A stretch of DNA of 11,818 nucleotides. Origin: Bacteroidota bacterium. GTDB taxonomy: Bacteria; Bacteroidota; Bacteroidia; Bacteroidales; B18-G4. The notes under the pieces are model-generated. The model was given only the letters and a program-made list of their open reading frames with translations, made no database searches and was not told the origin of the DNA. A program made the translations under genes and the position numbers. Positions within the stretch are counted from its first letter, which is position 1. Every line of letters starts with the position of its first letter. Where the stretch lies: contig DAOVZP010000011.1 in NCBI GenBank assembly GCA_030635045.1, forward strand, positions 1 to 11,818. The letters are read 5' to 3'. Of this stretch, positions 1 through 7,998 are shown piece after piece.

Positions 1-876
1 AACAAGGACACAAGCAATGCTATCCTGTACCAGCAGCGGGCAATGATATATTTAAGCCAACGTGATCATAATAAGGCCATGCGGGATATGCTCGCTGCCA
101 TTCAGCTGGATCCGGGTAATGCAAGTTACCTTCTCACGCTTTCTGACATATATTTAAGCATGGGCTTACTCGACAACTGTGCTGAATCTCTGAATAAGGC
201 ACTTGAACTGGATCCTGAAAATACGGAGTCGATGCTGAAATTGTCGGAGATCCATCTTATCCGTAAGAATTACGGGGAGGCCATAGAAAATGCCGATAAG
301 GCCATTATCGTTGATAAAAGCAACCCGCTGCCATACTTTATAAAGGGATATATTTTTGCCGAGGCCGGGGATACTGTCAATGCCATAAAAAGTTACCTGG
401 AGGCCATCGACAGGAACCAGGAATATTATGATGCCTATATGCAGCTTGGCCTGATATACAGCACGGTTGGAAATCGCCTCGCGATAGATTACTTCAATAA
501 TGCCCTTAATATTGATCCGCAAAGCATTGAAGCAATCTATGCACTGGCAATGTTCTACCAGCAGGCCGGGGATGCCGAAAATGCTATTGCTGCCTACAAT
601 AAGCTTCTTCTTCTGGATCCGCAAAATGTCTATGCCAATTATAACCTGGGCTATGTACACCTGGTACTAATAGGTGATTTTGAGCAGGCCATTGGCTTCT
701 TCGATAAGGCACTGGCACTCAGGCCGGATTATTTCGAAGCCATATATAACCTGGGCTATTGTTATGAACTGCTTGGCGATTATGATATGGCAAGGAACCT
801 CTACAAGGATGTATTAGAGCTTGAGGTGAATTACGAAAAGGCTATTGCAGGGCTGAACCGTATTTACGGGAAGTGA
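1..876 (+). CDS. TPR-repeat protein, 5'-truncated
   Basis: The reading frame is open from the first base of the window, so the true start lies upstream; the first ATG at 43 falls inside a TPR helix and is not a convincing start. The visible 291 residues form about eight consecutive tetratricopeptide repeats of about 34 residues. Each shows the usual small and aromatic positions and a closing D-P or equivalent, for example AIQLDPGN, ALELDPEN, ALNIDPQS, LLLLDPQN and ALALRPDY. TPR arrays form a superhelical scaffold that binds peptides or proteins. No catalytic domain is visible, and the N-terminus that would show a signal peptide or lipobox is missing, so location and partner cannot be given. 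The frame ends at TGA 874-876. The convergent neighbour ends 39 bp away. Confidence 0.88.
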   Translation, partial: NKDTSNAILYQQRAMIYLSQRDHNKAMRDMLAAIQLDPGNASYLLTLSDIYLSMGLLDNCAESLNKALELDPENTESMLKLSEIHLIRKNYGEAIENADKAIIVDKSNPLPYFIKGYIFAEAGDTVNAIKSYLEAIDRNQEYYDAYMQLGLIYSTVGNRLAIDYFNNALNIDPQSIEAIYALAMFYQQAGDAENAIAAYNKLLLLDPQNVYANYNLGYVHLVLIGDFEQAIGFFDKALALRPDYFEAIYNLGYCYELLGDYDMARNLYKDVLELEVNYEKAIAGLNRIYGK

Positions 877-915
877 GAGTCGTGTGCTATGACAATTGCG
901 GAAGTTCTGAGGGAT

Positions 916-1998
916 TTACATCCTGTAAGTCATAACATTGATATTCATTCCTGCTCCAACGGATGCAAAAACAAGGATGTCTCCTTTGTTTACTTCGTGT
1001 GCTTCCAGCTTACCTTTTAATAATAGATCCAATAATGTTGGCACGGTGGCCACAGATGAATTGCCAAGCCATGAGATTGTCATTGGCATGACGTTTTCAG
1101 GAATATCAACCATATCATAAAGACTATAAAGCCTTTTTAATATTGCACTATCCATCTTTCCATTAGCTTGATGGATTAGCAATTTCTTAATTTCGCTAAG
1201 ATGGATATTGCTCTTTTCAAGACAGTTTTTTATCGATTGAGGGACATTTTCAAGCGCATATTGATAAAGCTTTCGGCCATTCATCTTTAAAAAAAAGTCA
1301 TCCTTGTTTTCATTGTCAGGCTTGTACGATTTACCCATATATAACATCTGGGAATACAAAAACGTATCCGATCGTGCTTTATGTTCAAGTATTCCAATGG
1401 GATCATCACTCTTTCTGGCCTCCATAACGGTAGCTCCGGCACCATCTGAATACAACATACTATCTCTGTCGTGTGGATCGGAAACCCTTGACAGTATATC
1501 TGCTCCTATAACCAATACTTTTTTTGCATCCCCTGATTTAATGAAATAATCAGCCTGAATAATTCCTTGCAGCCAACCCGGACAGCCAAAAGGCAGATCA
1601 TAAGCAACGGTAAAAGGGTTTTTTATTTCCAGTTTATGTTTGACCCTGGCGGCTATACTGGGTACAATATCCAACTGTTTGTTGTCTTTCTGTACGTCAC
1701 CAAAATTATGGGCAACAATTATGTAATCTAATTCTTCTCTATCAATGTTTGCAGACTCTATAGCATCAAGAGCAGCAAAATATGAAATATCAGAGGTTAC
1801 CAGATTGTCTGTAACATGGCGTCTCTCTGCAATAGTGGTGATTTCCAGAAATTTATCAATTATTTCCTGATTCGTTTTTTCTAGCTTTTTTCCGTCTGTG
1901 TCATAAAATTCATTTTTGAGAAAATCCTCGTTTTTAACCCGTTTTGACGGGATGTAACTGCCTGTTCCTGTAATCACACTGTAGTAAGGGCTGTTCAT
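916..1998 (-). CDS. 3-oxoacyl-ACP synthase III (KAS III / FabH-like)
   Basis: This 360-residue thiolase-fold condensing enzyme has the complete KAS III catalytic triad: Cys139 in FGCPGW, His276 in IHQANGK and Asn313 in LGNSSVATVP. The C-terminus has the glycine-rich stretch FASVGAGMN. Family members condense an acyl-CoA primer with malonyl-ACP to start fatty-acid or related acyl-chain synthesis in the cytoplasm. It is 30-40 residues longer than typical housekeeping FabH; part of the extra length is an N-terminal insertion around residues 30-60. The primer cannot be inferred, and a specialised role (branched primer, lipid or secondary metabolite) is possible. No acyl carrier protein or other fatty-acid gene is adjacent, so it looks like a stand-alone gene downstream of feoAB on the same strand. 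The ATG at 1998 gives the natural start (YYSVITGTGSYIP); no clear Shine-Dalgarno is present. Confidence 0.88.
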   Translation of the reverse strand: MNSPYYSVITGTGSYIPSKRVKNEDFLKNEFYDTDGKKLEKTNQEIIDKFLEITTIAERRHVTDNLVTSDISYFAALDAIESANIDREELDYIIVAHNFGDVQKDNKQLDIVPSIAARVKHKLEIKNPFTVAYDLPFGCPGWLQGIIQADYFIKSGDAKKVLVIGADILSRVSDPHDRDSMLYSDGAGATVMEARKSDDPIGILEHKARSDTFLYSQMLYMGKSYKPDNENKDDFFLKMNGRKLYQYALENVPQSIKNCLEKSNIHLSEIKKLLIHQANGKMDSAILKRLYSLYDMVDIPENVMPMTISWLGNSSVATVPTLLDLLLKGKLEAHEVNKGDILVFASVGAGMNINVMTYRM

Positions 1999-2064
1999 AT
2001 TTATAGTTCACATTTTTTGCTGAAATTGAAAGTAAAGGTAAGTATTTTAGGGAAATAATAATTA

Positions 2065-2099
2065 GTTGACGGTTAACGGTAGGCGGTAGGCAGTCATTG
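2065..2099. repeat. short heptamer tandem array between feoAB and the KAS III gene
   Basis: Five consecutive 7-nt units begin with GT: GTTGACG, GTTAACG, GTAGGCG, GTAGGCA and a degenerate GTCATTG. They lie in the gap between the feoAB stop (2154) and the KAS III start (1998), in what would be the 3' flank of the feoAB transcript. The 7-nt period is visible directly; function is unknown. Confidence 0.6.
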
Positions 2100-2115
2100 A
2101 TCTCATGACACCCCC

Positions 2116-2143
2116 TGTACCTTGCCCCCTGTACCTTGAACCC
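2116..2143. repeat. second short heptamer array, 14-nt higher-order repeat
   Basis: Four 7-nt units begin with TG: TGTACCT, TGCCCCC, TGTACCT, TGAACCC. The 14-nt stretch CCCCCTGTACCTTG occurs twice head to tail. The array starts just 11 bp beyond the feoAB stop codon. It has the same period as the arrays at 2065-2099 and 4762-4887 but a different sequence. Confidence 0.6.
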
Positions 2144-2153
2144 AATAACATCC

Positions 2154-4667
2154 CTACATCAGCAAGCTCCCAATCTGATAAACCGCAAACGCCGCCACCC
2201 ATGCCAGCCCGGTAGTATATCCGGCTACGAAAAGTGCCCATTTCCAGCTGCCTGATTCTTTCTTAATTGCTGCAATAACAGCTATGCATGGAAAATAGAT
2301 GAGCACAAAGATCATGAATGCCAATGCCGCAATTGGCGTAAATACCTTTTCTCCCATACGGGGACCAGCGGTATATTCTTGTTCACGTATTTTACTTATC
2401 AGGCTTACATCCTGACCGGATTCACCTACTTCATATAATACCCCCATCGTGCTAACCACTATTTCTTTTGCCGCTGCCCCTGCAATAAGGCTGACGGTCA
2501 TCTTCCAATCGAAACCCAACGGACGCATCACAGGTTCTATAAAACGCCCGATAATGCCAATAAAGCTATATTCCTGCCTTTTGCCTTCCTTTAGCCTGTT
2601 AACGCTGTCGAGGGCCATCGTTTTTTCTTCTGACAGCCGTATGCTCATGTCTGAATCGTCCGGATTGGAGGCAATCCTTGCATCATAATTATTGCTGATA
2701 TCCTGGCTTTGCATGTTGAAATGAGACAATTTTTCTTCATTCCTGGGGAAATACCCCAGAAGCCAGATTAAAAGTGATGCAAGCAGTATGATACCTCCCA
2801 TCTTTTTAAGGTATTGGGATCCTTTGTTCCAGGTATGCCGCAAGATATTCCTGATTGTGGGGATACGATACGGCGGAAGCTCCATTACGAAAGGTGTTTC
2901 ACTGGAGCGGAATATGGTTTTCTTGAGGATCAGAGCCACCAGCGCTGCAAGGATGATCCCGATAATATATATCCCAAACAGTATAGTACCCTGGTATTTT
3001 GTGAAAAAAGCGCTGATGATCAGAACATATACCGGATACCTTGCACTGCACGACATCAATGGCGTGATGAACATGGTTACCAAGCGATCGCTTCTGCTTT
3101 CAATGGTCCTGGTAGCCATTATTGCCGGTACATTACAACCGAAACCCATCAGCAATGGGATAAAGGACCTGCCGTGCAGTCCCACTTTATGCATGATACG
3201 GTCGACAATGAATGCCACCCTCGCCATATAGCCTGTGTCTTCCATGAGTGAGATAAAAAGGAAGAGTATGAGGATGTTGGGCAGAAAAACTATCACTCCG
3301 CCAACACCGCCAATGACCCCATTCACCAGCAGGTCGCGGATCATTCCTTCTGGCATTATAGCTGTAAGTTCACTGCCTGTAATATCTACCAGCCTGCTGA
3401 TCCATTCCATGGGATAGGAGCCTATCAGGAAGGTGGCCTCGAACATGATCCACATGAAAAGGAAAAATATGGGGTAGCTCAGGTACTTGCTGGTAATATA
3501 CCTGTCGACAAACCTTGATCGTCTGCCTTTTTCCTTTTTACCCGCTTTGAAAGTTTCTTTTAGCGCCCCGCCAATGAAACCGTAGCGGGCATCAGTGATA
3601 AGGGTTTCAGTATCTTCCCGGTGAAGGTTCTCAAGCTTTTTGATCTCCCTGTCAGCATCATGCCTGATCTCTGCATAATTTGCTTTTTTTTCAAGCACTG
3701 ATGTTACAGAATCATCTTTTTCTAACAATTTCAGAGCATAATACCGGGGGGCTGCAGGGTAGGGGACACTTGTATCTTTTTTGATGATTGCCTGTAAATG
3801 ATCAATGGCATGCTCTATATCCTGTCCGTAGTTGATATGGATATGGCGAACATCGGGGTCCTTATCCTCAAAAACATCAATTACCTTCCGGAAAAGTTCA
3901 TTAATACCTTTCTTTTTGGTTCCTATTGTTGGTACAAAAGGAATCCCGAGCATCTTTCCCAGGGCTTCAAAATCAAAAATGTCTCCTTTTCCAAGCATTT
4001 CATCATGCATGTTCAAGGCCACCACCACCCTGATATCCATGTCGATAAGCTGGGTAGTAAGATATAAGTTTCGCTCAAGGTTTGAAGCATCGATCACGTT
4101 CACAACAATGTCGGGCATTTTTTCGCGAATATGCTCTCTTACAAACAGTTCTTCGGGGGTGTAATGCGATACTGAGTATGTTCCCGGCAGGTCGGTGATA
4201 TTAAAAGTATAGCCGTCAAGATTGAAGCGCGCCAGTTTAGAATCTACGGTCACACCTCCATAGTTGCCGGTCATCTGCCTGGAATGTGAAGCAATATTGA
4301 AAAGTGTCGTCTTACCGGAATTAGGGTTGCCGATCATTGCCACATCAATGATCTTTCCTTTTTCATTGGCGATATTTGCCAGCGGGTCAGCATCAATAAC
4401 CCCCTCAAACCTGGTATTGATAAGATTTTCCGGTACCTCCCCGGGAGTAACTACCTCGATCAACTCAGCTTCACTTCTCCTGAGGCTGACCTCATAGCCC
4501 ATGACCTTGTAATCGATCGGGTCTTTCAGTGGGGCAGAGCGAATTACAGTTACTTCTTTACCTTTTATAAACCCCATCTCAGTAATGCGCTTTCTGAAAG
4601 CTCCACGGCCTCTTACCTTGGTAATGATGCCTGTCTCCCCAATACCCAGATCACGCAAACTGGTCAT
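2154..4667 (-). CDS. feoB: Ferrous iron transporter, FeoA-FeoB fusion
   Basis: This 837-residue inner-membrane Fe2+ transporter carries an N-terminal FeoA (SH3-like) domain at residues 1-72 and a FeoB G domain. G-domain motifs are G1 GNPNSGKT (113-120), G2 Thr140 in GGVTVD, G3 DLPG (159-162), G4 NMHD (219-222) and G5 IGTKKKG (248-254). The membrane part runs from about 396 to the end and contains the two gate regions with conserved cysteines: GFGCNVPA (Cys511), LMSCSARYP (Cys540), plus YFPCIAV (Cys794). A soluble loop of about 55 residues (644-698) precedes the EYSFIG segment. I chose ATG 4667 (MTSLRDLGIGETG) because it is where FeoA domains start. An in-frame ATG at 4718 would add 17 residues unlike FeoA and lies upstream of a candidate -7 element at 4699-4706. 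No FeoC gene is seen. FeoAB fusions are common in Bacteroidota. Confidence 0.96.
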   Translation of the reverse strand: MTSLRDLGIGETGIITKVRGRGAFRKRITEMGFIKGKEVTVIRSAPLKDPIDYKVMGYEVSLRRSEAELIEVVTPGEVPENLINTRFEGVIDADPLANIANEKGKIIDVAMIGNPNSGKTTLFNIASHSRQMTGNYGGVTVDSKLARFNLDGYTFNITDLPGTYSVSHYTPEELFVREHIREKMPDIVVNVIDASNLERNLYLTTQLIDMDIRVVVALNMHDEMLGKGDIFDFEALGKMLGIPFVPTIGTKKKGINELFRKVIDVFEDKDPDVRHIHINYGQDIEHAIDHLQAIIKKDTSVPYPAAPRYYALKLLEKDDSVTSVLEKKANYAEIRHDADREIKKLENLHREDTETLITDARYGFIGGALKETFKAGKKEKGRRSRFVDRYITSKYLSYPIFFLFMWIMFEATFLIGSYPMEWISRLVDITGSELTAIMPEGMIRDLLVNGVIGGVGGVIVFLPNILILFLFISLMEDTGYMARVAFIVDRIMHKVGLHGRSFIPLLMGFGCNVPAIMATRTIESRSDRLVTMFITPLMSCSARYPVYVLIISAFFTKYQGTILFGIYIIGIILAALVALILKKTIFRSSETPFVMELPPYRIPTIRNILRHTWNKGSQYLKKMGGIILLASLLIWLLGYFPRNEEKLSHFNMQSQDISNNYDARIASNPDDSDMSIRLSEEKTMALDSVNRLKEGKRQEYSFIGIIGRFIEPVMRPLGFDWKMTVSLIAGAAAKEIVVSTMGVLYEVGESGQDVSLISKIREQEYTAGPRMGEKVFTPIAALAFMIFVLIYFPCIAVIAAIKKESGSWKWALFVAGYTTGLAWVAAFAVYQIGSLLM

Positions 4668-4698
4668 GAATTTTAATTTAGATTTAATAAAAGAAAGG

Positions 4699-4706
4699 CA
4701 AAGATA
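4699..4706 (-). promoter_or_regulatory. candidate Bacteroidota -7 element of feoAB
   Basis: On the minus strand this reads TATCTTTG, a full match to TAnnTTTG, 31 nt before the chosen feoAB ATG. No good TTTG -33 element stands at the usual 19-21 nt distance, so the call rests on the -7 motif alone. I see no obvious Fur box, though this was judged by eye. Confidence 0.38.
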
Positions 4707-4761
4707 TCGAATAAGCACAATACATTCTGTGTTACTGATTCTAAACTTTGTCTAAATAAGT

Positions 4762-4887
4762 GATGCTGGATGCTGTATGCTGGTTGCTGATTGCTGGAAG
4801 CTGGTTGCTGATTGCTGGAAGCTGGTTGCTAAATGCTACCAACAGCCAACAGCCTACAGCCAACAGCCTACAGCCAGCAGCCAACAG
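4762..4887. repeat. 126-bp in-phase heptamer array with inverted halves
   Basis: Eighteen contiguous 7-nt units fill the array exactly. Units 1-11 (4762-4838) follow NNNGCTG (the last two end GCTA). Units 12-18 (4839-4887) follow CCNACAG or CCAGCAG, the approximate reverse complement. The left half contains a perfect 21-nt duplication (4783-4803 and 4804-4824); the right half contains a perfect 14-nt duplication (4846-4859 and 4860-4873). Because GCTG pairs with CAGC every 7 nt, the halves can fold into a long imperfect hairpin. The array lies between the DUF5063-like gene, whose stop codon starts one base after the array's last C (4888), and feoAB. It would be transcribed if the two genes are read through. 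Open frames across it translate to a low-complexity repeat and are not credible genes. Confidence 0.9.
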
Positions 4888-4888
4888 C

Positions 4889-5437
4889 TTACTCATCCAG
4901 CTCAGCATAATCATCTTTTATCTCATGCTGATACAGAAGGTGATGAACGTTCTTCTGGATACGCAGCAGTTTATAACCCCAGTTAGTTTGAAAAAGATGC
5001 CCGCATTCTGCTATAGCATTGATAATGGAGTCAGCTGTATTCTTGCTGTACAGGGACACAAAGTCTTTAAGGTCCTGATATATATCTGTCAGGTGTTCGC
5101 CCATGCTGCCTTTGGTGATCTCTTCGCCCTGGAAGCTTATTTCATCAATAAACCAGAATTCATCGTCACGTCCGAATTTATTTCTCAATTCATTGAAAAT
5201 ATTCTCCCATACCTCCTCAGTAACATATCTTTCGTATGCTTCAGGGTTTTCTGGTTTGAGCTCAGGGATAAGGGATCCCTTCAGGTACAAGAGGGGTGAA
5301 ATTTTATTGATGTATTGCAGGATATCTTCTTTACTGTAATCATAAGCTTTTTCAATAAACATGCAATATTCATTTGCAACGGTAAGCAATTCGATGACCT
5401 GCTTTTTATGATTGCCTGTATCTTGCTGATCTGCCAT
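4889..5437 (-). CDS. DUF5063-like protein
   Basis: This is a 182-residue, acidic, predominantly helical, soluble protein without signal peptide or membrane segment. The N-terminal pattern (VIELLTVANEYCMFIEKA, then ILQYINKISPLLYLKGSLIPEL) and the central EEVWENIFNELRNKFG stretch resemble the DUF5063 family of Bacteroidota, recognised from memory rather than by a search. Its function is unknown to me, and no catalytic motif stands out. The start ATG at 5437 is preceded by GGAG with a 9-nt spacer, one of the few Shine-Dalgarno-like sites in this window. It is divergent from the Gre-like gene and co-directional with feoAB, separated from it by 221 bp that contain the heptamer array and a candidate feoAB promoter, so an operon is not assured. 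Confidence 0.75.
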   Translation of the reverse strand: MADQQDTGNHKKQVIELLTVANEYCMFIEKAYDYSKEDILQYINKISPLLYLKGSLIPELKPENPEAYERYVTEEVWENIFNELRNKFGRDDEFWFIDEISFQGEEITKGSMGEHLTDIYQDLKDFVSLYSKNTADSIINAIAECGHLFQTNWGYKLLRIQKNVHHLLYQHEIKDDYAELDE

Positions 5438-5511
5438 GGTTTAATTCTCCATTATTAAGGGTGGATGATGAATCTAAAGTAATAGTGACACTGCAAATTT
5501 CCTAATAAAAT

Positions 5512-5542
5512 TTTGAAAACAGCGTTAGAATGCTTATTTTTA
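5512..5542 (+). promoter_or_regulatory. candidate promoter of the Gre-like gene
   Basis: TTTG at 5512-5515 and TATTTTTA at 5535-5542 (7 of 8 matches to TAnnTTTG) are separated by 19 nt, fitting the Bacteroidota housekeeping promoter layout. Transcription would start roughly 10-15 nt before the ATG at 5561, giving a very short leader. Confidence 0.35.
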
Positions 5543-5560
5543 TGATGAACCCCGTATTTT

Positions 5561-6013
5561 ATGAAATTATTAGAGTTGAAAAAGGAGTTGTTATCTGCTT
5601 GCATCATCGAGATCGATGAGCGTGCAGATTCCCTGCGTAAGGTCATGGATGATGCCCAGCAAAGTGCAAATGACTACGGGCAGCCCAAGGACCGCTATGA
5701 TTCATATCGAACCCAGCTGCTGCGGAAACGGGACCTGTTTGGCAAGCAATTGTACAAAATACTCGAACAGCGCAACCTTCTGGAAAAGATAAATACCGAG
5801 AGGGCCAATGATACGGTAAAGTTTGGTGCTATTGTAATTACAAACAAACAGAAAATGTTTGTTTCGGTCGGCATTGGTAAAATGGAATATGGGGGAAGTG
5901 ATTACTTTGTCATTTCCCCGGGCGTACCGTTTTTTATGGCAATGGAGGGAAAGAAGGCCGGAGATTCATTCGAATTTCGTGGGCAAAAGTTCAAGATACT
6001 TGAGGTTTCATAA
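5561..6013 (+). CDS. GreA/GreB-like transcription factor family protein
   Basis: This 150-residue protein has a charged helical N-terminal half (about 1-80) consistent with an antiparallel coiled coil, and a C-terminal FKBP-like domain (about 84-150). The C-terminal pattern FVISPGVPFFMAMEGKKAGDSFEFRGQKFKILEV closely follows the Gre C-terminal signature (SP-x(n)-GK-x-GD-x-F). Gre factors enter the RNA polymerase secondary channel and stimulate transcript cleavage through acidic residues at the coiled-coil tip. Here the presumed tip (residues 36-50) carries Asp38, Asp44 and Asp47, but not the GDLSENAEY sequence of GreA, so cleavage activity is uncertain. Bacteroidota proteins of this size and pattern are, as I recall, sometimes labelled 3-oxoacyl-ACP synthase, for which nothing here gives support. 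It ends 5 bp from the convergent outer-membrane protein gene. Confidence 0.7.
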   Translation: MKLLELKKELLSACIIEIDERADSLRKVMDDAQQSANDYGQPKDRYDSYRTQLLRKRDLFGKQLYKILEQRNLLEKINTERANDTVKFGAIVITNKQKMFVSVGIGKMEYGGSDYFVISPGVPFFMAMEGKKAGDSFEFRGQKFKILEVS

Positions 6014-6018
6014 TTGGA

Positions 6019-7998
6019 CTATCTGTAGGCCTGTACCCCAGGTGGTTTAGGGAGGAAATTATCGAATCTGGGTGTTGGTATACCACCCATGTTAAACAAT
6101 ATATTGTTCTGATCAGAGGGAGAATTCGGATAAATGCCTATGCTTAATTCCAGGGTGTTAAATACCAGGTTATCGTTCTTTATTCTTATCCCCAGCCCAT
6201 ATGCGGAATAAAGATAATTATCAAAAATAGTATTCTCCGTAGACCCTATCATTCCAAAGGAAGCATATCCAAAGAAAACAAAGCGGAATCCCATGAATAC
6301 CCATGGGGTAAAGACAACCGGTTCAACATGAAAGCTGAGTCGTTCCTGTCCTGTTAGCAGATAGCTGTTAAAACCATTTATCCCGTTATTTCCATCAAAA
6401 CGCAGAAATTCACCGGGAAGCCTGTCAATTCCCAGTGTATACCATATATGTGTGAACAACCTGAAATGACTATTTCGGAATCTATATAGCCCGGATGCGT
6501 AGTTTAAACGAATTTTTAACAATCCTTCCTGTAAATTATTTTCCCGGTAAAAGCCACCGATCCCGACTTCACCGAACAGGTAACCAAATCGATTAATATA
6601 GTCACTGGCTGAGATAGTAAATCCGGAATATAGCCTGTTATAATGCTTGCCGGCTTCGAACCCGGCTGTAAGGTTAAGCCTGAAACCGAAAGGGACGTCC
6701 TCTGTTCTTCCGAACTCAAAGAAATAATTAGATTTATAAAAGTTATTCTGTGAGAGGCTGATACTGCCCAGCAATAAAGTTGAATTCCTGTAATAGCGTG
6801 TATATTCAGGGGTTACAAAGGGTTTTTTCAGATAATGTTTATTTAATACTGTAATCCCCGGAGTCAGGTACACACCGTGCAGTTTGGAGTCAGGAGCTTC
6901 ATAAATCCTGATGGTATGCCCCAGATATGCGCTTTGAATCTCAAGATCCACATCCTGTATCGTTAAAACGGAATCCTGGTTCAGGTAATAGTCATCGAAA
7001 ACATATCTCCTGTAGGCCATGCCCAGGCCGGTATTTATAGTGGGAGGGAGGTATCCCCTGGAGAAACTAATATTGTACTGGTGCTGATCATCAACATATG
7101 TATAACCAAGATTTCCCCGGATAAATGACCCGTTTATATTTCGTATAGTGTACTGCCCATGGTCGAAACGTGCAACCGGTGACCTGTTAGTAATGACTGA
7201 CATCTCGCCTTCCACCCTGTGGCCCAGGCCGTAAAGGTTTTCATTCCATATTTTAATTGTGAAGTTGTTGGCGCTTTTTATAATCGGATTGAACCCAAAT
7301 GCAAATTTGTCTTTGGTTATAAACAAAAGGTCAACTGTATCAGTATTTTCTGTAGGCACGACTACGATCCTTGTGTCTTGAATATATGGCAGATTTCTTA
7401 TTATCAACTCATTATCAGCCAATACGAGGGGATCGATTATTTCTCCACTGCTAATCAGTAAATTGCTTCTTAAAATGTACGACCGGGTTGCAATATGCAA
7501 TGAGTTACCAAGCTTTCCAACCCATGTATAGGGAACTCCGGAGGTATCGTCCAGGCTGGGTCCAAAAGGCTCAAGCGCCATAAATTCAATATTTCTGATG
7601 ACCTTTCCTTTATATGCATCGAAAGGGCTTGCACTTTGTTCGGGTTGCTTGTCTTTAGCTGTTTTACCTGTTCCGGGGTCTACAAAAACCAATTGAGACA
7701 TTGATTGCATCAATTTGTTTGTTGATGTCTTTTCCCGAATGTTTTTATAAGTATTTGCCTCATTAATCGGCGGATAGCGTGAAATCATGTATTCCAGCCT
7801 TACAGGAACCAGAATGAGTGAATCATCCATCACAAAGAAACTTGTATCCGCAGAAATAAAAAACCTGCCGCCTTTGATCTTCACACGTTTTGTTTCACCA
7901 TTATCCTGTGCCCGGAGCAGGGTAGGGCAGATCGCCAGGATAAACATGATCATGACAATACAGAAGGTATAATAATATTTCTGACAGTAAACAGGCAT
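6019..7998 (-). CDS. POTRA-containing outer-membrane beta-barrel protein, BamA/TamA-like
   Basis: This 659-residue protein has a signal peptide (about residues 1-30, hydrophobic core FCIVMIMFILAI, likely cleavage after LLRA). A region of about 100 residues without recognised fold precedes one POTRA-like domain (about 130-230: GKVIRNIEF, then a conserved DPLVLADNELIIRNLPYIQDTRIVV segment). The remainder alternates aromatic and polar residues as expected for a 16-strand outer-membrane barrel. INGF at 540-543, followed by a GQERLSFHVE segment, matches the place of the Omp85 loop-6 motif (V/I)RG(F/Y) but has Asn for Arg. The last strand ends near 623, leaving a tail of about 36 residues. Omp85 family members insert or export proteins at the outer membrane; the substrate here is unknown. 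Chosen start: ATG 7998, directly before the signal peptide. Confidence 0.75.
   Translation of the reverse strand: MPVYCQKYYYTFCIVMIMFILAICPTLLRAQDNGETKRVKIKGGRFFISADTSFFVMDDSLILVPVRLEYMISRYPPINEANTYKNIREKTSTNKLMQSMSQLVFVDPGTGKTAKDKQPEQSASPFDAYKGKVIRNIEFMALEPFGPSLDDTSGVPYTWVGKLGNSLHIATRSYILRSNLLISSGEIIDPLVLADNELIIRNLPYIQDTRIVVVPTENTDTVDLLFITKDKFAFGFNPIIKSANNFTIKIWNENLYGLGHRVEGEMSVITNRSPVARFDHGQYTIRNINGSFIRGNLGYTYVDDQHQYNISFSRGYLPPTINTGLGMAYRRYVFDDYYLNQDSVLTIQDVDLEIQSAYLGHTIRIYEAPDSKLHGVYLTPGITVLNKHYLKKPFVTPEYTRYYRNSTLLLGSISLSQNNFYKSNYFFEFGRTEDVPFGFRLNLTAGFEAGKHYNRLYSGFTISASDYINRFGYLFGEVGIGGFYRENNLQEGLLKIRLNYASGLYRFRNSHFRLFTHIWYTLGIDRLPGEFLRFDGNNGINGFNSYLLTGQERLSFHVEPVVFTPWVFMGFRFVFFGYASFGMIGSTENTIFDNYLYSAYGLGIRIKNDNLVFNTLELSIGIYPNSPSDQNNILFNMGGIPTPRFDNFLPKPPGVQAYR

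Noticed and set aside
166..660. Minus-strand open frame of 164 codons in the TPR gene
   Set aside because: It is a mirror of the TPR coding frame with no plausible domain.
2788..3251. Plus-strand open frames of about 145 codons inside feoAB
   Set aside because: They are antisense to strongly conserved FeoB membrane segments, have no family resemblance, and are explained by the codon structure of feoAB.
4762..4887. CRISPR-like array
   Set aside because: The period is 7 nt with no spacers, so it is a simple tandem repeat with inverted halves.
4760..5299. Plus-strand open frame of 179 codons, and a second frame 4777-4986, across the repeat and the DUF5063-like gene
   Set aside because: The N-terminal part is only the heptamer repeat in translation and the rest is antisense to a better-supported gene.
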